Origin: Helicostylum pulchrum
Taxonomy: Eukaryota > Mucoromycota > Mucoromycetes > Mucorales > Mucoraceae
Assembly (NCBI GenBank): GCA_025677825.1
Contig: JAIXMO010000003.1
Span: 930,001-994,000 of the forward strand
Reading direction: 5' to 3'
DNA: 64,000 bases
Shown here: positions 47,149 through 58,111 of the stretch, one piece after another
How positions within the stretch are numbered: the stretch's first letter is position 1
Layout of the letters: each line of letters opens with the position of its first letter
Notes under the pieces: generated by a model
Told to the model about the DNA's origin: nothing
Databases searched by the model: none
Seen by the model: the letters and a program-made list of their open reading frames with translations, nothing else
Made by a program: the position numbers and the translations under genes

Positions 47149-48902
47149 ATGAAAAAATTTAATAGCATCACCTCCAGCATGTCTTCTTCCATGAATTCTC
47201 CTATACCAACTAGTTTAGCAGGTAAAAAGAAAAAGAAAAAAAGAGTTCATATGACCTTCTTTTAAAAGCTTGGCAAAACTAACCTCTTTTCTTTGTAAAA
47301 AGGTGAATGTAAAAAAGCCGCTAAAATTCTAAACAGTTTTGTTGGTAAGTTCTTTATACGTATTTTATAAAATATAATCGACTGACAACAACAATAACAA
47401 AAAAAGATCCCGGTCAAGGCATGGATAAACTAATTCCTGCTGGTATCATTGAAAAGGCCCAAGGGTTAGCTATCTATACAGTTCTTAAAGCCGGTTTTTT
47501 ATTTTCTGGAAGAGCAGGTAGTGGCATTGTAGTTGCAAAGTAAGTACTTATAAAACTCTTGGGGGTAAGTAAGAGGGAATTTCTAATACAATTTTTTTTT
47601 TAAAAAAAAAGGCTTCCTGAAGGTGGTTGGAGTGCACCATCATGTATTGGAACAGGTGGTATTGGTGCTGGTGGTCAAATTGGTAAGCAAAAGAAAAGTA
47701 TGTAATGGTATATATGCTAATGCGAAAAAAAAAATGATAGGCGCCGAATTGACAGATTTTGTACTTGTTTTAAATACGAAAGAAGCTGTAAAGACTTTTA
47801 GTCAAGGTGGTAATGTCACATTAGGTGGCAACGTATCAGGTAAAATAAATAAATGAAAGAGAGAGAGTGTGTCTGTGTGAGTGTGTGTGTGTATGTGTGT
47901 GTATACTTATAAAAAAAAAATTAGTTGCTGCTGGACCCATTGGTCGTAATGCAGAAGCATCTGGTAGTGCTAGTTTAAAGCATATTGCAGCCATTTACTC
48001 ATACAGTAAGACACGAGGATTATTTGCAGGTGTATCATTAGAAGGATCCGTAGTCGTAACACGTGGAGACGCCAACGAGAAATTCTACGGTCAAAGAGTA
48101 ACGGCCAAACAACTTTTAAGCGGAGCAATTCCACCACCACCAGAAGCTGATGCATTGTACAGAGCCTTGAACGCTAAATTCCATACATTAGGAACTCAAA
48201 CTTATTCACCTGGAGCAGACGGTACTAGATCCATTGGACGTATTGGTGGCGGCTCCTTTAAAAGCACACATATTTCTGCACCTGGTACGTTAAAACAACC
48301 ACCTCCCTTGAGACAGATTGGTGGGTATGGAGCTCCATTAGCTATTCAGCAACAACCTTATAATCCACCTTCTCCACCTAATTACCAGTCTACACCAGCT
48401 GCACCAGCTGCATCAGCACCCTATGGTGGTGGTGGTGGCGGGTATAATAGTAACGGGTATAGTCAAGATGTTAAACAGCCTGTCAGCCAGTTTAATAATA
48501 CACCTACTTATTCACCACCTGTCAGTAATGCATCACCAGCTTATACCAATCAAGCATCACCAGCATATTCAAACCAATATCAACCCCCAGCTGAAAATAA
48601 GTATGCTAGTCAAGCAGCAGCTAAAAGAGCTCCACCTCCACCTCCACAAAGTAGAAAACCAGGAGAGCAAACTGCAAAAGCACTTTATGCTTTTGATGGA
48701 CAACAACAAGGTGATTTAAGTTTCCAAGAAGGTGATGTAATTACAATTGTACAAAAGACTGATAGTCAAGATGACTGGTGGACTGGTAAAGTGAATGGTC
48801 AACAAGGCATTGTAAGTATTTTTTGTAAACAGAGAGAAAAGAAAAAAGATTCTAATCGTATTATTTATTTAGTTTCCTGCAAATTATGTTCAATTACAGT
48901 AG
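47149..48902 (+). CDS. Ysc84/Lsb3-like actin-binding protein (SYLF + SH3)
   Basis: A multi-exon gene starting MKKFNSITSSMSSSM. The N-terminal half is the SYLF (DUF500) lipid- and actin-binding domain: KAAKILNSFV, LIPAGIIEKAQGLAIYTVLK, FSGRAGSGIVVAK, SAPSCIGTGGIGAGGQIGAE and GPIGRNAEASG. A Pro/Gln/Tyr-rich linker follows, then an SH3 domain (AKALYAFDGQQQGDLSFQEG, DDWWTGKVNGQQGIFPANYV) whose last strand lies in a small final exon (about 48872-48902). Yeast Ysc84/Lsb3 and human SH3YL1 bundle actin at endocytic sites and bind Las17/WASP. Family membership is secure. The SYLF domain binds phosphoinositides, in keeping with the PI kinases nearby. Confidence 0.93.
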
Positions 48903-49786
48903 TGCGCATACATATACACACATTTAAATATATATATATCTAAAATAAAATAATTCCCCCCTTTTTACTTATACGCACAAAGTGGAAAAACTGAGAGAAA
49001 TTGTCGAAAAATACTTTTGATTCAGCATGGCTCTCCATATAAAGTTTAGACGTCAATTTATTAGCGTTCTTTAAAGTTAACCAACACTGAGCTTACTAGC
49101 TGTAAAATAGAGAGCATCACCTTCATACTATCTACATAATTTACCGCTTTGAAAATTTTCGTGTCATACAGGGCAATGTAGGTTCGACATTCATCTTTTT
49201 AAAAGTAAAAGCACTGATGTAAATTTTACTTTTTGAGAAATTATACTAATAAATTTCAATTAAGTCTGTATGTATCGTCTTGTACGTAAAACTTTATTAT
49301 TCTATTTATGAGCAGCTTTATTTTCGTTCCAAATTAATTCAATTACGAACATTACAAGTGTCATTAAAATAAAATAAAATAGCGAAAAAAAGAATTGTGG
49401 GCTCTTTCAAGTTTCTAACTATAATGTATTGCATTTTTTAAGTCGAAAATAAAGGATTACATTACTATTGCAGAAAAAAAACAACGTTGTATTGAAGCTG
49501 ACTAAACTGATATGTGTACTAATTGCTTTATCAAGAAAAAAATAAACCACGATATGGTATGACATTTTTAATGCAAAAATAAAATAAAATAAAAATATAG
49601 TGGAAAAATGATGAGTAATGCGATACAATTTGTTTTTTATGCGGGGTAAAAAATTACTCAGGCTCAAAAATAAGGTTATTTCAATAGTGTAAGCTGTATT
49701 ACCAGGTTCTTTTTTTTTTTTCTTATTTAAGTCTTTTTTTAATTTTTCTCACCTTCTTCTTCTTATACATACACACATATATAAAA
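48903..49786. other. Spacer with a possible fossil
   Basis: About 880 bp. The reverse strand at 49200-49067 holds 45 codons without ATG (RTYIALYDTKIFKAVNYVDS, SILQLVSSVLVNF) that look like a C-terminal protein fragment, perhaps of the repeated family. The last 40 bases are the leader of the next gene. Confidence 0.45.
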
Positions 49787-51266
49787 ATGGCTACTCAATC
49801 TCTTGTTGATATTACTTCACTTTCTCCCAAGTTCCAAGACCTTTACGCCAAGGCTAAGGACTTTGTCGAGGTACGATATATTTCTTTTTTTAGAAAGAAA
49901 ATTATTAACACGTTACATGTATAGAATGAATGTATTCCTGCTGAAAAAACTTTTGAACTTCAAATGGGTCAAAACGAAAACAGATGGAAGGTAAAAAAAA
50001 TAAAACTCGATAAAAACTTGATACAATATATTTAAACCATTTTTTGAAGGTTATTCCTGCTGTATTAGAAGAGCTTAAAGTAAAGGCTAGAGCTTTAGGA
50101 CTTTGGAACTTATTCTTAAACCAAGACTATCCCGAAGGACCTGGTTTAACTAATCTTGAATACTCTTTAATTGCCGAAGTTACTGGCCGTAGTCCTAAAT
50201 TAGCTCCTGAAGCTATGAATTGTTCTGCTCCTGACACTGGAAATATGGGTAAAAGAGAATACAATTAATATTTTGATATGCGTATATTAACAATACTATT
50301 ATAGAGGTATTCGCAAAGTACGGTACTCCTGCTCAAAAAGAAAAATGGCTTAAGCCTCTTCTTGACGGTAAGATTCGATCTGCTTTTGCCATGACCGAAC
50401 CTAGAGTCGCTTCTTCTGATGCAACCAACATTGAAACTGCTATCCGTCGTGAAGGTAACGAATACGTTGTAAACGGTTTAAAGTGGTGGATTTCGGGAGC
50501 TGGCGATCCTCGATGTGCCGTTTACCTTTTGATGGGTAAGACCGATCCCGATAACAAGAACCCTCATCGTCAACAATCGATTGTTATTATTCCTTCCAAT
50601 GCACCCGGTATCACAGTTGTTCGTCCCATGAAGGTATTTGGATACGATGATGCACCTGAGGGACATTGTGAGATTGTCTTTAAGGATGTTCGCGTTCCAG
50701 TTGAAAACATTATTTTGGGTGAAGGTCGTGGCTTTGAAGTCATTCAAGGTCGACTTGGTCCCGGTCGTATTCATCATTGTATGCGTTGTATCGGTATGGC
50801 CGAACGTGGTTTAGAGTTAATGATCAATCGTGTTACTGATCCTAACCGTCGTACTTTCGGTAAGACTTTGGCCGAGCACGGTACTATTGTTACCGATATC
50901 GCTACTTCTCGTATTGAAATCGATCAGTGTCGTTTCTTGGTCTTGAGTGCTGCTCGTAAGATCGATCAAGCTAAGGCTAAGGGTGCTATGAAGGAAATTG
51001 GTATGGCAAAGATCGTTGCTCCCAATATGCTGCTTAATGTCTTGGATCGTTCTATGCAAGCTCATGGTGCTGCTGGTATCTCTCAAGATACTCCTTTAGC
51101 TCATTTCTATGCTTCTGCTCGTACCTTAAGATATGCTGATGGTCCTGACGCTGTTCATCAAGCTCAAATTGGTAAGGTTGAACTTCGTCGTGCTGCTGAA
51201 ATCTCTGCAAAGATCAAGGAGCAAAAGGCAAAGGGTGACCTTATGGCTGCTAATGCTAAGCTTTAA
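49787..51266 (+). CDS. Acyl-CoA dehydrogenase, ACAD10/11-like
   Basis: Four exons (49787-49870, about 49924-49990, about 50049-50248, 50305-51266) give about 435 residues. The middle domain shows [20 protein letters not shown] (flavin-binding) and [16 protein letters not shown]. The C-terminal domain has [34 protein letters not shown] and [19 protein letters not shown], typical of the ACAD10/11 branch, which oxidises long-chain or branched acyl-CoA. No obvious mitochondrial leader is visible; the end has no SKL-type signal, so location is open. It is strongly codon-biased and likely highly expressed. Confidence 0.93.
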
Positions 51267-51593
51267 ATTCAAATACCAATACTCAAAAATAGCATAAAAA
51301 GAAGAAAAAAAAAAAGTTGTTTTTTCTTTTTGTTTGGTTCAAACTGTATAATAGTTTTTTTTTTAAAAATAAAAATAAATTTTTAAAATTATAATTGTGT
51401 CTTTGTTATTTACCTGTCCGCATAGTTAGGTCTTTTGGGGTTTTATAATTACCCTTTTTTTTTTTTGTCAGTATGATTCATTGTGCGATTAAATAGACTC
51501 TCTCCTACTTCACTTTCATAACAGTAGCGGTGAAAAAGAATCACATAAACCATCTTCTACTGCAAATGGTGGTGAACAATAGTTTATTGTATG
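51267..51593. other. 3' spacer
   Basis: AT-rich spacer after the dehydrogenase gene. No gene is seen; it runs into the MULE-like remnant. Confidence 0.5.
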
Positions 51594-52351
51594 CTGCTGT
51601 TGTTTCTCACCCAGTCACAGGCACAGGCTATCCTGCTGGATATTGTTTTACAACAAACCATGATATTACCCCAAAACTAAAAGTTTTTCTTTAGAGATTA
51701 TCAGTGCTGCACAATCAAATAGCCAAAAATTGTAAATTTCATTTACAAACTAAACCCACAAAGGCGGAAGAAATATTAAAAAAATCAAGTTGTATGCACA
51801 ACAAACATGTACAGGCGACTTTTTTACAATTGGATGTGCCGTTTATTTTTTATATAATAAAATAATTACTACCATTTTGAGCTATTTTTTTCTCTCTACG
51901 TTTTTCTATCAATTTCAAATGCCAAGTAACCGTTTTACTAAGAAGCAACATATTGCTCCAAACATATACATTGTATCTCCATTTCTTTCAAGTTACTGAC
52001 GTTCTATACATAGAGACTTTTATCAAACATCGTTGCCTCTCTTCTTGTTAAACCCTAGTCTAGACAACCCTATTGTTGAAGGTCCACTACTTGAGCGTGC
52101 TGAAGGTATGTCATATTAACTGTATTTTTTAAAAAACAAACTTGACTGTACTAACCCTTAATATGTGTACTAGGTGAAGCTGCCACTAAAGCAACTCAAA
52201 GAAGGAGAGGGCGACCCTCGACCAAGAAGAAGACTAAAGGTATACAAATATAAAGACTAATAATAATTGTAGATTTAGTAGACTAACAGTCAGTGTATTA
52301 CTATTAGAACCAACCAGTGGAAGTAAAAAAATAAAGATTAGAAGAGCCTAA
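51594..52351 (+). pseudogene. MULE-type transposase remnant with spliced AT-hook tail
   Basis: From 51594 a frame reads LLYAAVVSHPVTGTGYPAGY then CFTTNHDITPKLKVFL and meets a TAG at 51693. This matches the core strand of MULE/Mutator transposases (pattern V-R/S-x-P-V-T-G-x-G-x-P). Downstream, three exon-like blocks splice in phase (52014-52105, 52174-52239, 52308-52351). They encode NPIVEGPLLERAEG, the AT-hook RRRGRPSTKKKTK, and a basic end closed by TAA. The intervening zinc and catalytic parts are lost or unreadable. It is a broken transposase gene; the AT-hook tail is better preserved than the core. Confidence 0.62.
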
Positions 52352-52633
52352 GAGATGGTAAGTGTATTGTTGAAAGAGGGACTTCTACTATTTAGTTATA
52401 TTTCTAATGTAAAGCATCACACTAAATAGATGATTATAAAGCAAGCAGGCAGGAGTAACGAAGTTGAGTATGCCTGAGATATTATTGTAAATTTCTATAT
52501 CATTTTATTTAAATAAATATTATATGTAAAATAAAGTAATAATCATTTGTATAATAAAATAAACATAATGTAAAGAAAATTCGTAATAAAAGTTTTAAAA
52601 GTGAGTGTAGAAGCAATTGAAAAAATGAGGAAG

Positions 52634-52791
52634 CATGCTGCTGGACCTTTCAGAATAAATGTAAAAAAGTTGTAGTAAAATTTTTTCAACTTTTCAACTT
52701 TTTCACTTGAATGCAGCGACTTTTTTACATTTTAAAAAAATTAAAAATAAATGTAAATGGTGGGCCTTTTACAAAGCTTCAAGCAGCATAA
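52634..52791. repeat. Imperfect inverted repeat, MITE-like
   Basis: The left side begins ATGCTGCTGGACCTTTC and includes AATGTAAAAAAGT. The right side, reversed, begins ATGCTGCTTGAAGCTTTG and also includes AATGTAAAAAAGT. The arms are imperfect with different spacing. It could be a small non-autonomous element or TIR debris from the MULE remnant. Confidence 0.45.
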
Positions 52792-53181
52792 AATTTATCT
52801 TATTTGTAAATAATAATCTAAAACACTCTTTGTAACGAAAATCACGTAATTGAATTAAGGGAACTTGTAGCATGACGAGACGACAATGTAAATAATAAAA
52901 AAGGATCGATCAAAAATAACTATCCATATTTATTTATAATTATTTTGCCTTCGTAATAAATAAGAATAAACGACATTCTTGCATAGAAGTACTAAACCGC
53001 GACATCAGTAGAAACCTCTTAAAACCCCTTTCATGAGGGAAAAAATATAACCACACCAGTTGGCACCAAAAACCATAAAAATATTGCTAGTAACATTCAA
53101 ATTCCAAGTAGAAAAAAAAGTCCAAGTAGAGTAAGAGTCTAAGTAAAGCAAAAGTTTCAATAACCATCTTGATTATCAGAG

Positions 53182-53265
53182 CAGTATGAAGCTTGTCGTA
53201 TTTACTCCTATAGTAAAACAGAATATTGATACATCATACGATGGTAACTAGATATAAAAGGATTC
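53182..53265 (+). repeat. Fragment shared with the Tc1 element interior
   Basis: 53190-53241 matches 34707-34755 in the same orientation (shared GTATTTACTC and ARTAAAACAGAATATTGATAC, then CATMTTACGA-like sequence). This is just inside the left end of the Tc1 element, so a second, mostly deleted copy of the same element may have stood here. Confidence 0.6.
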
Positions 53266-53387
53266 AAAAAAATTTACCATGAGCAACTATCTAAGGATAT
53301 GCAGATTGACACATAAGAATAATACCATTCTTGTAGAGAGCTTCCAAAAAAATACGACCAAAAAAATGCCTACAACGCAAAAATCTA

Positions 53388-54380
53388 TCAGTATCGACCA
53401 AATACACAAAAATAAAATACCATACCAATCGTAATGGATAGAAAACCAAATTTACAGCAACGTTTTGTTACTCTAGAACCGTTAAGTTGACGAGAAATTT
53501 CCATACGCATAAAATGATTGTTGTCGGTAATAGACCAAGGTCCAGATACTTCTACAATTGACAATAAACTAACAATTCCATCTTCTCCGTCTAAAAGAGA
53601 GAGCAAGCCATCAACTTTGATTCTACTGATAGTAGATTCACCCCATTCCTTTTTAATATTATTGTTATGACGAAACAATGCTTTAAATAACGGTGCAATG
53701 AAATGAAATTTATAGTCATCTTCTTTTTGACTGGTATCTGTAAATAAATTGACATTCTCTTCATATTTTTGGTTGATGCTATTCATTAAAAAATATATCT
53801 GAATTAATACATGCGCTTTTTTAAATTTTTATATCACTTACAAGACTTTGATAATTTTTTTTATAGGATAAGGTAAATTATGCTTGTTGTTATTGTAAAA
53901 TGTTGTCAAGTTAGGAAAAGAGTTACAGGTAGAGAAGTCCAAAGGTTCCATTACAACTGTTGAAGGGTTGTAGTATAAATTGGTCTCAATAGCGTTTAGG
54001 ACATTGTAATGACTTGCTGTTAACACTTGACAATCTTTACAATCACGATCAACAATAAAATAAAATAATAGATTCTGTTTGTGTAAAAGTGGTATGTAAG
54101 GGGCAGTAAGTTTCCAATCTTTAATAACTTTAACAACATTGGCTATTTCAATAGAGCTTTGATCTTGATAAGCTAGTTGTTGAGAATACAAATCCTCATC
54201 CTCACCATTGTCGGTATCATCAACCTCCAAGTTTATTGTGTCAGATGTTTGTTCCAATAACCTGTTAAATAAAGCACTGCTTTCACCGCCAGGTGAATTG
54301 AATGGGTCTGGTAATATGATCCGTTTACCATTTTCATTAATTGTCGTGTTCATAATACTGCTGTCGTTCATGTTCACCAT
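53388..54380 (-). CDS. Lineage-specific family protein, best-preserved copy in the window
   Basis: Two exons (54380-53842, 53778-53388) give 309 residues. An acidic, disordered N-terminus (about 1-60) is followed by a mixed domain with VKVIKDWKLTAPYIPLLHK and NLTTFYNNNKHNLPYPIKK. The C-terminal part carries DDYKFHFIAPLFKALF, KKEWGESTISRIKVDG and LLSIVEVSGPW. I recall a large set of uncharacterised Mucorales proteins with this core; the D then E-x-S-G order on adjacent strands loosely recalls restriction-endonuclease-like folds, but that is speculation. The hydrophobic end (GFLSITIGMVFYFCVF) may be intron read-through: an alternative last exon at about 53365-53290 reads FFGRIFLEALYKNGIILMC. 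It starts only 60 bp after the transposase fragment, so it may be part of a mobile-element unit. Confidence 0.6.
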
Positions 54381-54440
54381 TTTGGCTGCAATAGGTATTT
54401 GAAGATGTAAAGTGCATCTACTTTTAAACCTTCAACTTTT

Positions 54441-54991
54441 TTAAAAACGATCATTTTTGAGGATTGTTATCCCGATTCTATATAAGGAAATAAGCCTAAT
54501 ATTATCAGGCAAGGCAGGAGGAATAGCGACACTAACTTCTTCATAGCCATATGTCTCTGCATAACGTTGGTATTCCACGATTCTTTGAGAACGTTCCTTT
54601 CTATAGGTCACTACGTCCTCTCTTTCGTGACCGACGAAATAAATTACCTTACCTTTTAAATACGAGAGAGGTTATTAACTAAGTATTATCTGGTTTTTTT
54701 TTTTCATTCTGGCGTAAATGACTTACCCACACGTTTAAAGTGGAAACCCCATTGTATAAGCTTATTTTTAATGCATTCGATAGACAAAGGATTGGTAATG
54801 GCCCCGCTATCATCAACTTCAACATTCAACGTATGGTTTTCAATAGCTGCAGGAAGGATCACAGTTCGAAGTTCGTTCTGTAAAGTAGGAATGTTTCTTT
54901 GGAACTTTGGTACTGATCGAAACCATTCAAGTACTTTTTCCTTGATATCGTTGTTCGGCGAGGTAGTTGGACCGTTCATAACCAATTTCAT
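54441..54991 (-). CDS. Fragment of a DDE-type transposase (GHExxDVVxYR family)
   Basis: Two exons (54991-54727, 54652-54441) join in phase to 158 residues beginning MKLVMNGPTTSPNNDIKE. The signature CIKNKLIQWGFHFKRVGK then VIYFVGHEREDVVTYRKERS is the conserved pre-catalytic region of a fungal transposase family (usual form: G-F-x-Y-x-x-x-K-K-G-x-Y-x-D-G-H-E-R-x-D-V-V-x-Y-R). The catalytic domain that should follow is missing, and the frame ends after YRIGITILKND. The D of DGHE is V here. It is a truncated remnant or a domesticated N-terminal part; the intact splice argues for relatively recent decay. Confidence 0.6.
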
Positions 54992-55092
54992 ATGATTGTT
55001 TTATGCTTAAAAGGGTTTGCCGTCGTGTTATCAAAAAGAAAAAAAAGATAAAAGAGGGGGAAATCGGGGTTGAAATCCCCAGTATACAATAT

Positions 55093-55600
55093 CACTCTTC
55101 AATAACAGTAACGAAATCTTGTTGAATTTCATGGATAGAATATTTTTCCGCCGGAGGATCTTATTCTGCTTTCTACTACTACACCGCGTTCTTCTTCTAC
55201 AGAATCGTGTTCTCGGAGTATGTTCATGCTTTTGGTTAGTGAACGCCAATTTTCTCCATCAGTCGAAAAGCCCGCAGCATACCGGGGGGGGGGGGGAGTT
55301 TCTTGAAATAATTGTATATCCTTTAAAGTATTTTCTGCGTAATCTTTAAACAAAGCCCCACACAAAATTGCAAAGAAACAGAATGTAAGATGAACAAAGC
55401 ACAATTGTTTCTGCTGTTAGTTCAGTGTCATCAGCATTGTAACGCAACTCTTTCAATCTCGTATCTCTATCAACCGAAAACACAATTTTACCAGGATGTT
55501 TTGTGAAATGACTTGTGTTCCTGAAAGAAGAGGGCACTGTTTCATTGTCTTTGAGACAAGACAATTGGCGAAAATTGTTTGAGGTATATCCATCTTTTTT
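55093..55600 (-). pseudogene. Two overlapping open blocks, probable broken gene
   Basis: The reverse strand carries one block (about 55590-55380) with SSFRNTSHFTKHPGKIVFSV and RLKELRYNADDTELTAETIV. A second block in a different frame (about 55404-55130) has LFKDYAENTLKDIQLFQETP, GFSTDGENWRSLTKSMN and VVVESRIRSSGGKI. A final +1 step continues to SIHEIQQDFVTVIEE and a stop at about 55093. A C-run (G11 on the plus strand, 55286-55296) lies within the second block. Two frame changes and no ATG suggest a pseudogene. The family is not recognised; position beside the transposase fragment suggests shared origin. Confidence 0.4.
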
Positions 55601-56913
55601 TCTTTTTTTTTTTTTGTATGGGAACCGAAATTCGGTTTTTATTTAAAGTCCTTTAAAAGTCGCAACGAGTATATATCCATCTTTGATCAAGGTTCAGCCT
55701 TGATAGAATATGAATTTACGACGGACTTGTGTACATGATGGTGCTGCTGGGAAGTGTGGTGCAGACACAATTACTACTATTAGGGTCGTACTTTTTCGAA
55801 ATACGGTAAATTGGGTTCAATAAGAAATCGATAAAAGAATCCAAAAAAACCAAAGCTTGAAAACTGAGAAAACCATTGACAACTAAAAGGGGGGAGAGAA
55901 TATCTTCAAGACATTATTTTTATAGTTGACGATAAACGATGAGGGTCCCATATAGTCACACTCATCTATCACACAACGAAGACATACCTTTGGGGTTAAG
56001 CAACTTTCTTCAATATGTGCTTCATTGTATTTTTATATATACCCGTCAATAACATTTAAAAAAGCTACAATTGGTCTTAATAGAGACTGCAAAACTTTGA
56101 ATTCCTATTGGTAGAGAGGAGATATTCATTTTGTGTACAAAGTTTTTGCTAAGCTTGTTGGAATCCTTTTCTTGCACTCACGTAACCTTTTTTTTTTTTA
56201 CGAAACTACTGGAGGACAAGTCAGGTACTATATCTTCTTTTTTTTTTAAATACAAGGTTTTTTTATTTATATCACACACAGCCACAAGTTTAGAAGAAAA
56301 AGGGCATTTTTATTAATGTAAATAAATCGATAACATGTTTCGGTACGACGTGTAAATTTTTTTTTTTTTTTCTGTAATAAAAACCTAAAAAAAACTTTTT
56401 CCGATAATGCCATTAAAAATACCTTTTGGTTCCAATGAAAAACAATGGAACCCGAGTAAAATAAAGTTACAAAAATAGGCCGTTCCGACGCCCAAGGTGT
56501 GGCAAAGCTGGGTAAACCCTAATATAGAAAAGAGTAATCCTCCTCCTTTTTTTTTAAAAAAAAATCTTTTTTATTTGACAGAGGGGAGGTCGCTTTTTTT
56601 TTGGGGGGGAGGGGATTTTTAATTTTTTGTTTTATTAAAAAAAGAGAGTTGTTTGTACATAATAATAATAATAATAATAATATAAAGAGTGTATAATATA
56701 GAGAGAAACATTTAAAAAAGAGAAAAAAGAGTTAAAGGGTATTTTTTGGTGTTATTTTTTTTCTTACTATTCTTTTTTGTCATTGATAACTTTCCCTGCA
56801 TAAAAAAAAAGTAAAAAAAAAAATAGTATATAGAACAAGAAGGAAAGTGTTTTTTTTTGTTGGTTGTTGTTCGCGCGTATGTGTGTGTGTGTGTATATGA
56901 GTTAAATACATAG

Positions 56914-56952
<39 letters not shown>

Positions 56953-57009
56953 GTTTTGCAGAAAAAAAAATAGGGTTGTTTGTGGTTGATATAGAAAAAA
57001 ATATATATA
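55601..57009. other. Spacer with hairpin and long homopolymer
   Basis: Contains a small perfect hairpin at 55684-55702 (ATCAAGG - TTCAG - CCTTGAT), several T-runs, an (AAT)n tract at 56660-56682, a GT tract at 56879-56894 and a 34-base T run (56916-56949). No gene is supported; reverse frames here are low-complexity. Confidence 0.55.
56916..56949 (+). repeat. 34-base T homopolymer
   Basis: An unbroken run of T just beyond the 3' end of the minus-strand SANT-like gene. On the transcribed strand this reads poly-A, so it could be the trace of a poly-A insertion or simple expansion. Confidence 0.85.
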
Positions 57010-58111
57010 TTATAGCATAGAAAGTTGTTCAGCAATAGCGTTTTTGTCAAATCCAGCCTCCATTAAATTCTTTACGAGTTCAGCTTTAGCTTTAACACGC
57101 TTTGTCATTTCTTTCTCAATTAATAACTGATCTCGCTCGATTCGTTTTTCTCGTAAGAATTGCAACATGTCTTGTGAACGCTTCATTCGACCAGCTTCTT
57201 TTTCACGTGTTACTTGAAGTAAAGATTCAGCAAGTATATTATCACGTCTATTGTTGATACTATGATGGTGGTGGTGGTTATTGATGTTATGGTCAATAGA
57301 ATGTATTGATGTAGGTGAAGGTAATACACGAGGAAAGGGTCGAATAACTACAGGTGGGTTATGTTGTGGAATAGGTTGTATATTAGTTGGTGCAGAAGGT
57401 AATGATTGTGTTGAATGTGTTGTGCTGGCTGAATCGGATGCGTTATCAACCGAGCATCGAGCGGTGGGTTGATGAAGTGTACTATCACTTAGACGACGTC
57501 TACGTTTAACAGGTGAAGTTTGTGAATCATCTTCTTCGTCAAAGCCGTACTCTTCTTGTTTTATGTAAAATAAGTCGTCTTCTTCAGTATGCATTATACT
57601 GCTAATAGACATTGGCCATGCAGTACTTCTATTACTATTAAATACTTCATTTAGTGCATCCCAGTAAGGAAATCGTTTTAACAGTTCCTCTGCACATAAA
57701 AAAAAAAAGAAATTAGTTGAGTTTTTTTTTTTTTTTTGGGAGGAAAAATTTACCGTGGATACCGTCTTCACTGGCACCTGTTTCTAATAGTTTTTTACCG
57801 TCAATTTCTTTCCATTCACGAGCTAGACGATAATTGCTTTGTAAAGTTGATATTTTTGAAGCAACGTCTTTAGCTAATCGATGATATATTCCAACTTCTC
57901 TCATTTGATCAATGATACTTTCGAGCAGTGATTTCTTTGGTATTCTCTCACAGTCATCACCTTTCCACTTGGCATAGTTTGCTTTTTTTGATAACCAGTT
58001 GACGAGTACATCCATAGAAGATGGTCCACCGTTTACTCCATCTTTTAACCAACTTTTATACGGTTTTTTTCCTTTTGATGTAGTAGAAGTATAAGGTGCC
58101 ATCATAATCAT
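57010..58111 (-). CDS. Myb/SANT-like (trihelix-type) DNA-binding protein
   Basis: Two exons (58111-57754, 57689-57010) give 345 residues. Residues 15-130 look like the Myb/SANT-like domain common in fungi: SWLKDGVNGGPSSMDVLVNW, LLESIIDQMREVGIYHRLAK, STLQSNYRLAREW, and after the intron ELLKRFPYWDALNEVFNSN. An acidic stretch, a basic RRRR cluster (nuclear signal), Pro/Ser-rich and poly-His regions follow. The C-terminal 80 residues form a coiled coil (QDMLQFLREKRIERDQLLIE). Such proteins are often transposase-derived transcription factors. No targets can be inferred. The start could be any of three near Met codons. Confidence 0.75.

Larger units (their letters stand above)
52352..53387. other. 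Spacer with an imperfect foldback and a repeat fragment
   Basis: AT-rich sequence containing an imperfect inverted repeat (52634-52791) and a fragment shared with the Tc1 element (53182-53265). No gene is seen. Confidence 0.5.

Noticed and set aside
49419..49667. 82-codon reverse frame
   Set aside because: AT-rich low-complexity translation without conserved pattern or neighbouring exons.
53388..54380. Toxin or CRISPR-like defence system
   Set aside because: No repeat-spacer array, no Cas-like or toxin-like motif; the E-x-S-G core alone does not support such a call.
56712..57050. 112-codon reverse frame beyond the SANT-like gene
   Set aside because: Largely polylysine and polyphenylalanine from the 34-base T run and other homopolymers.
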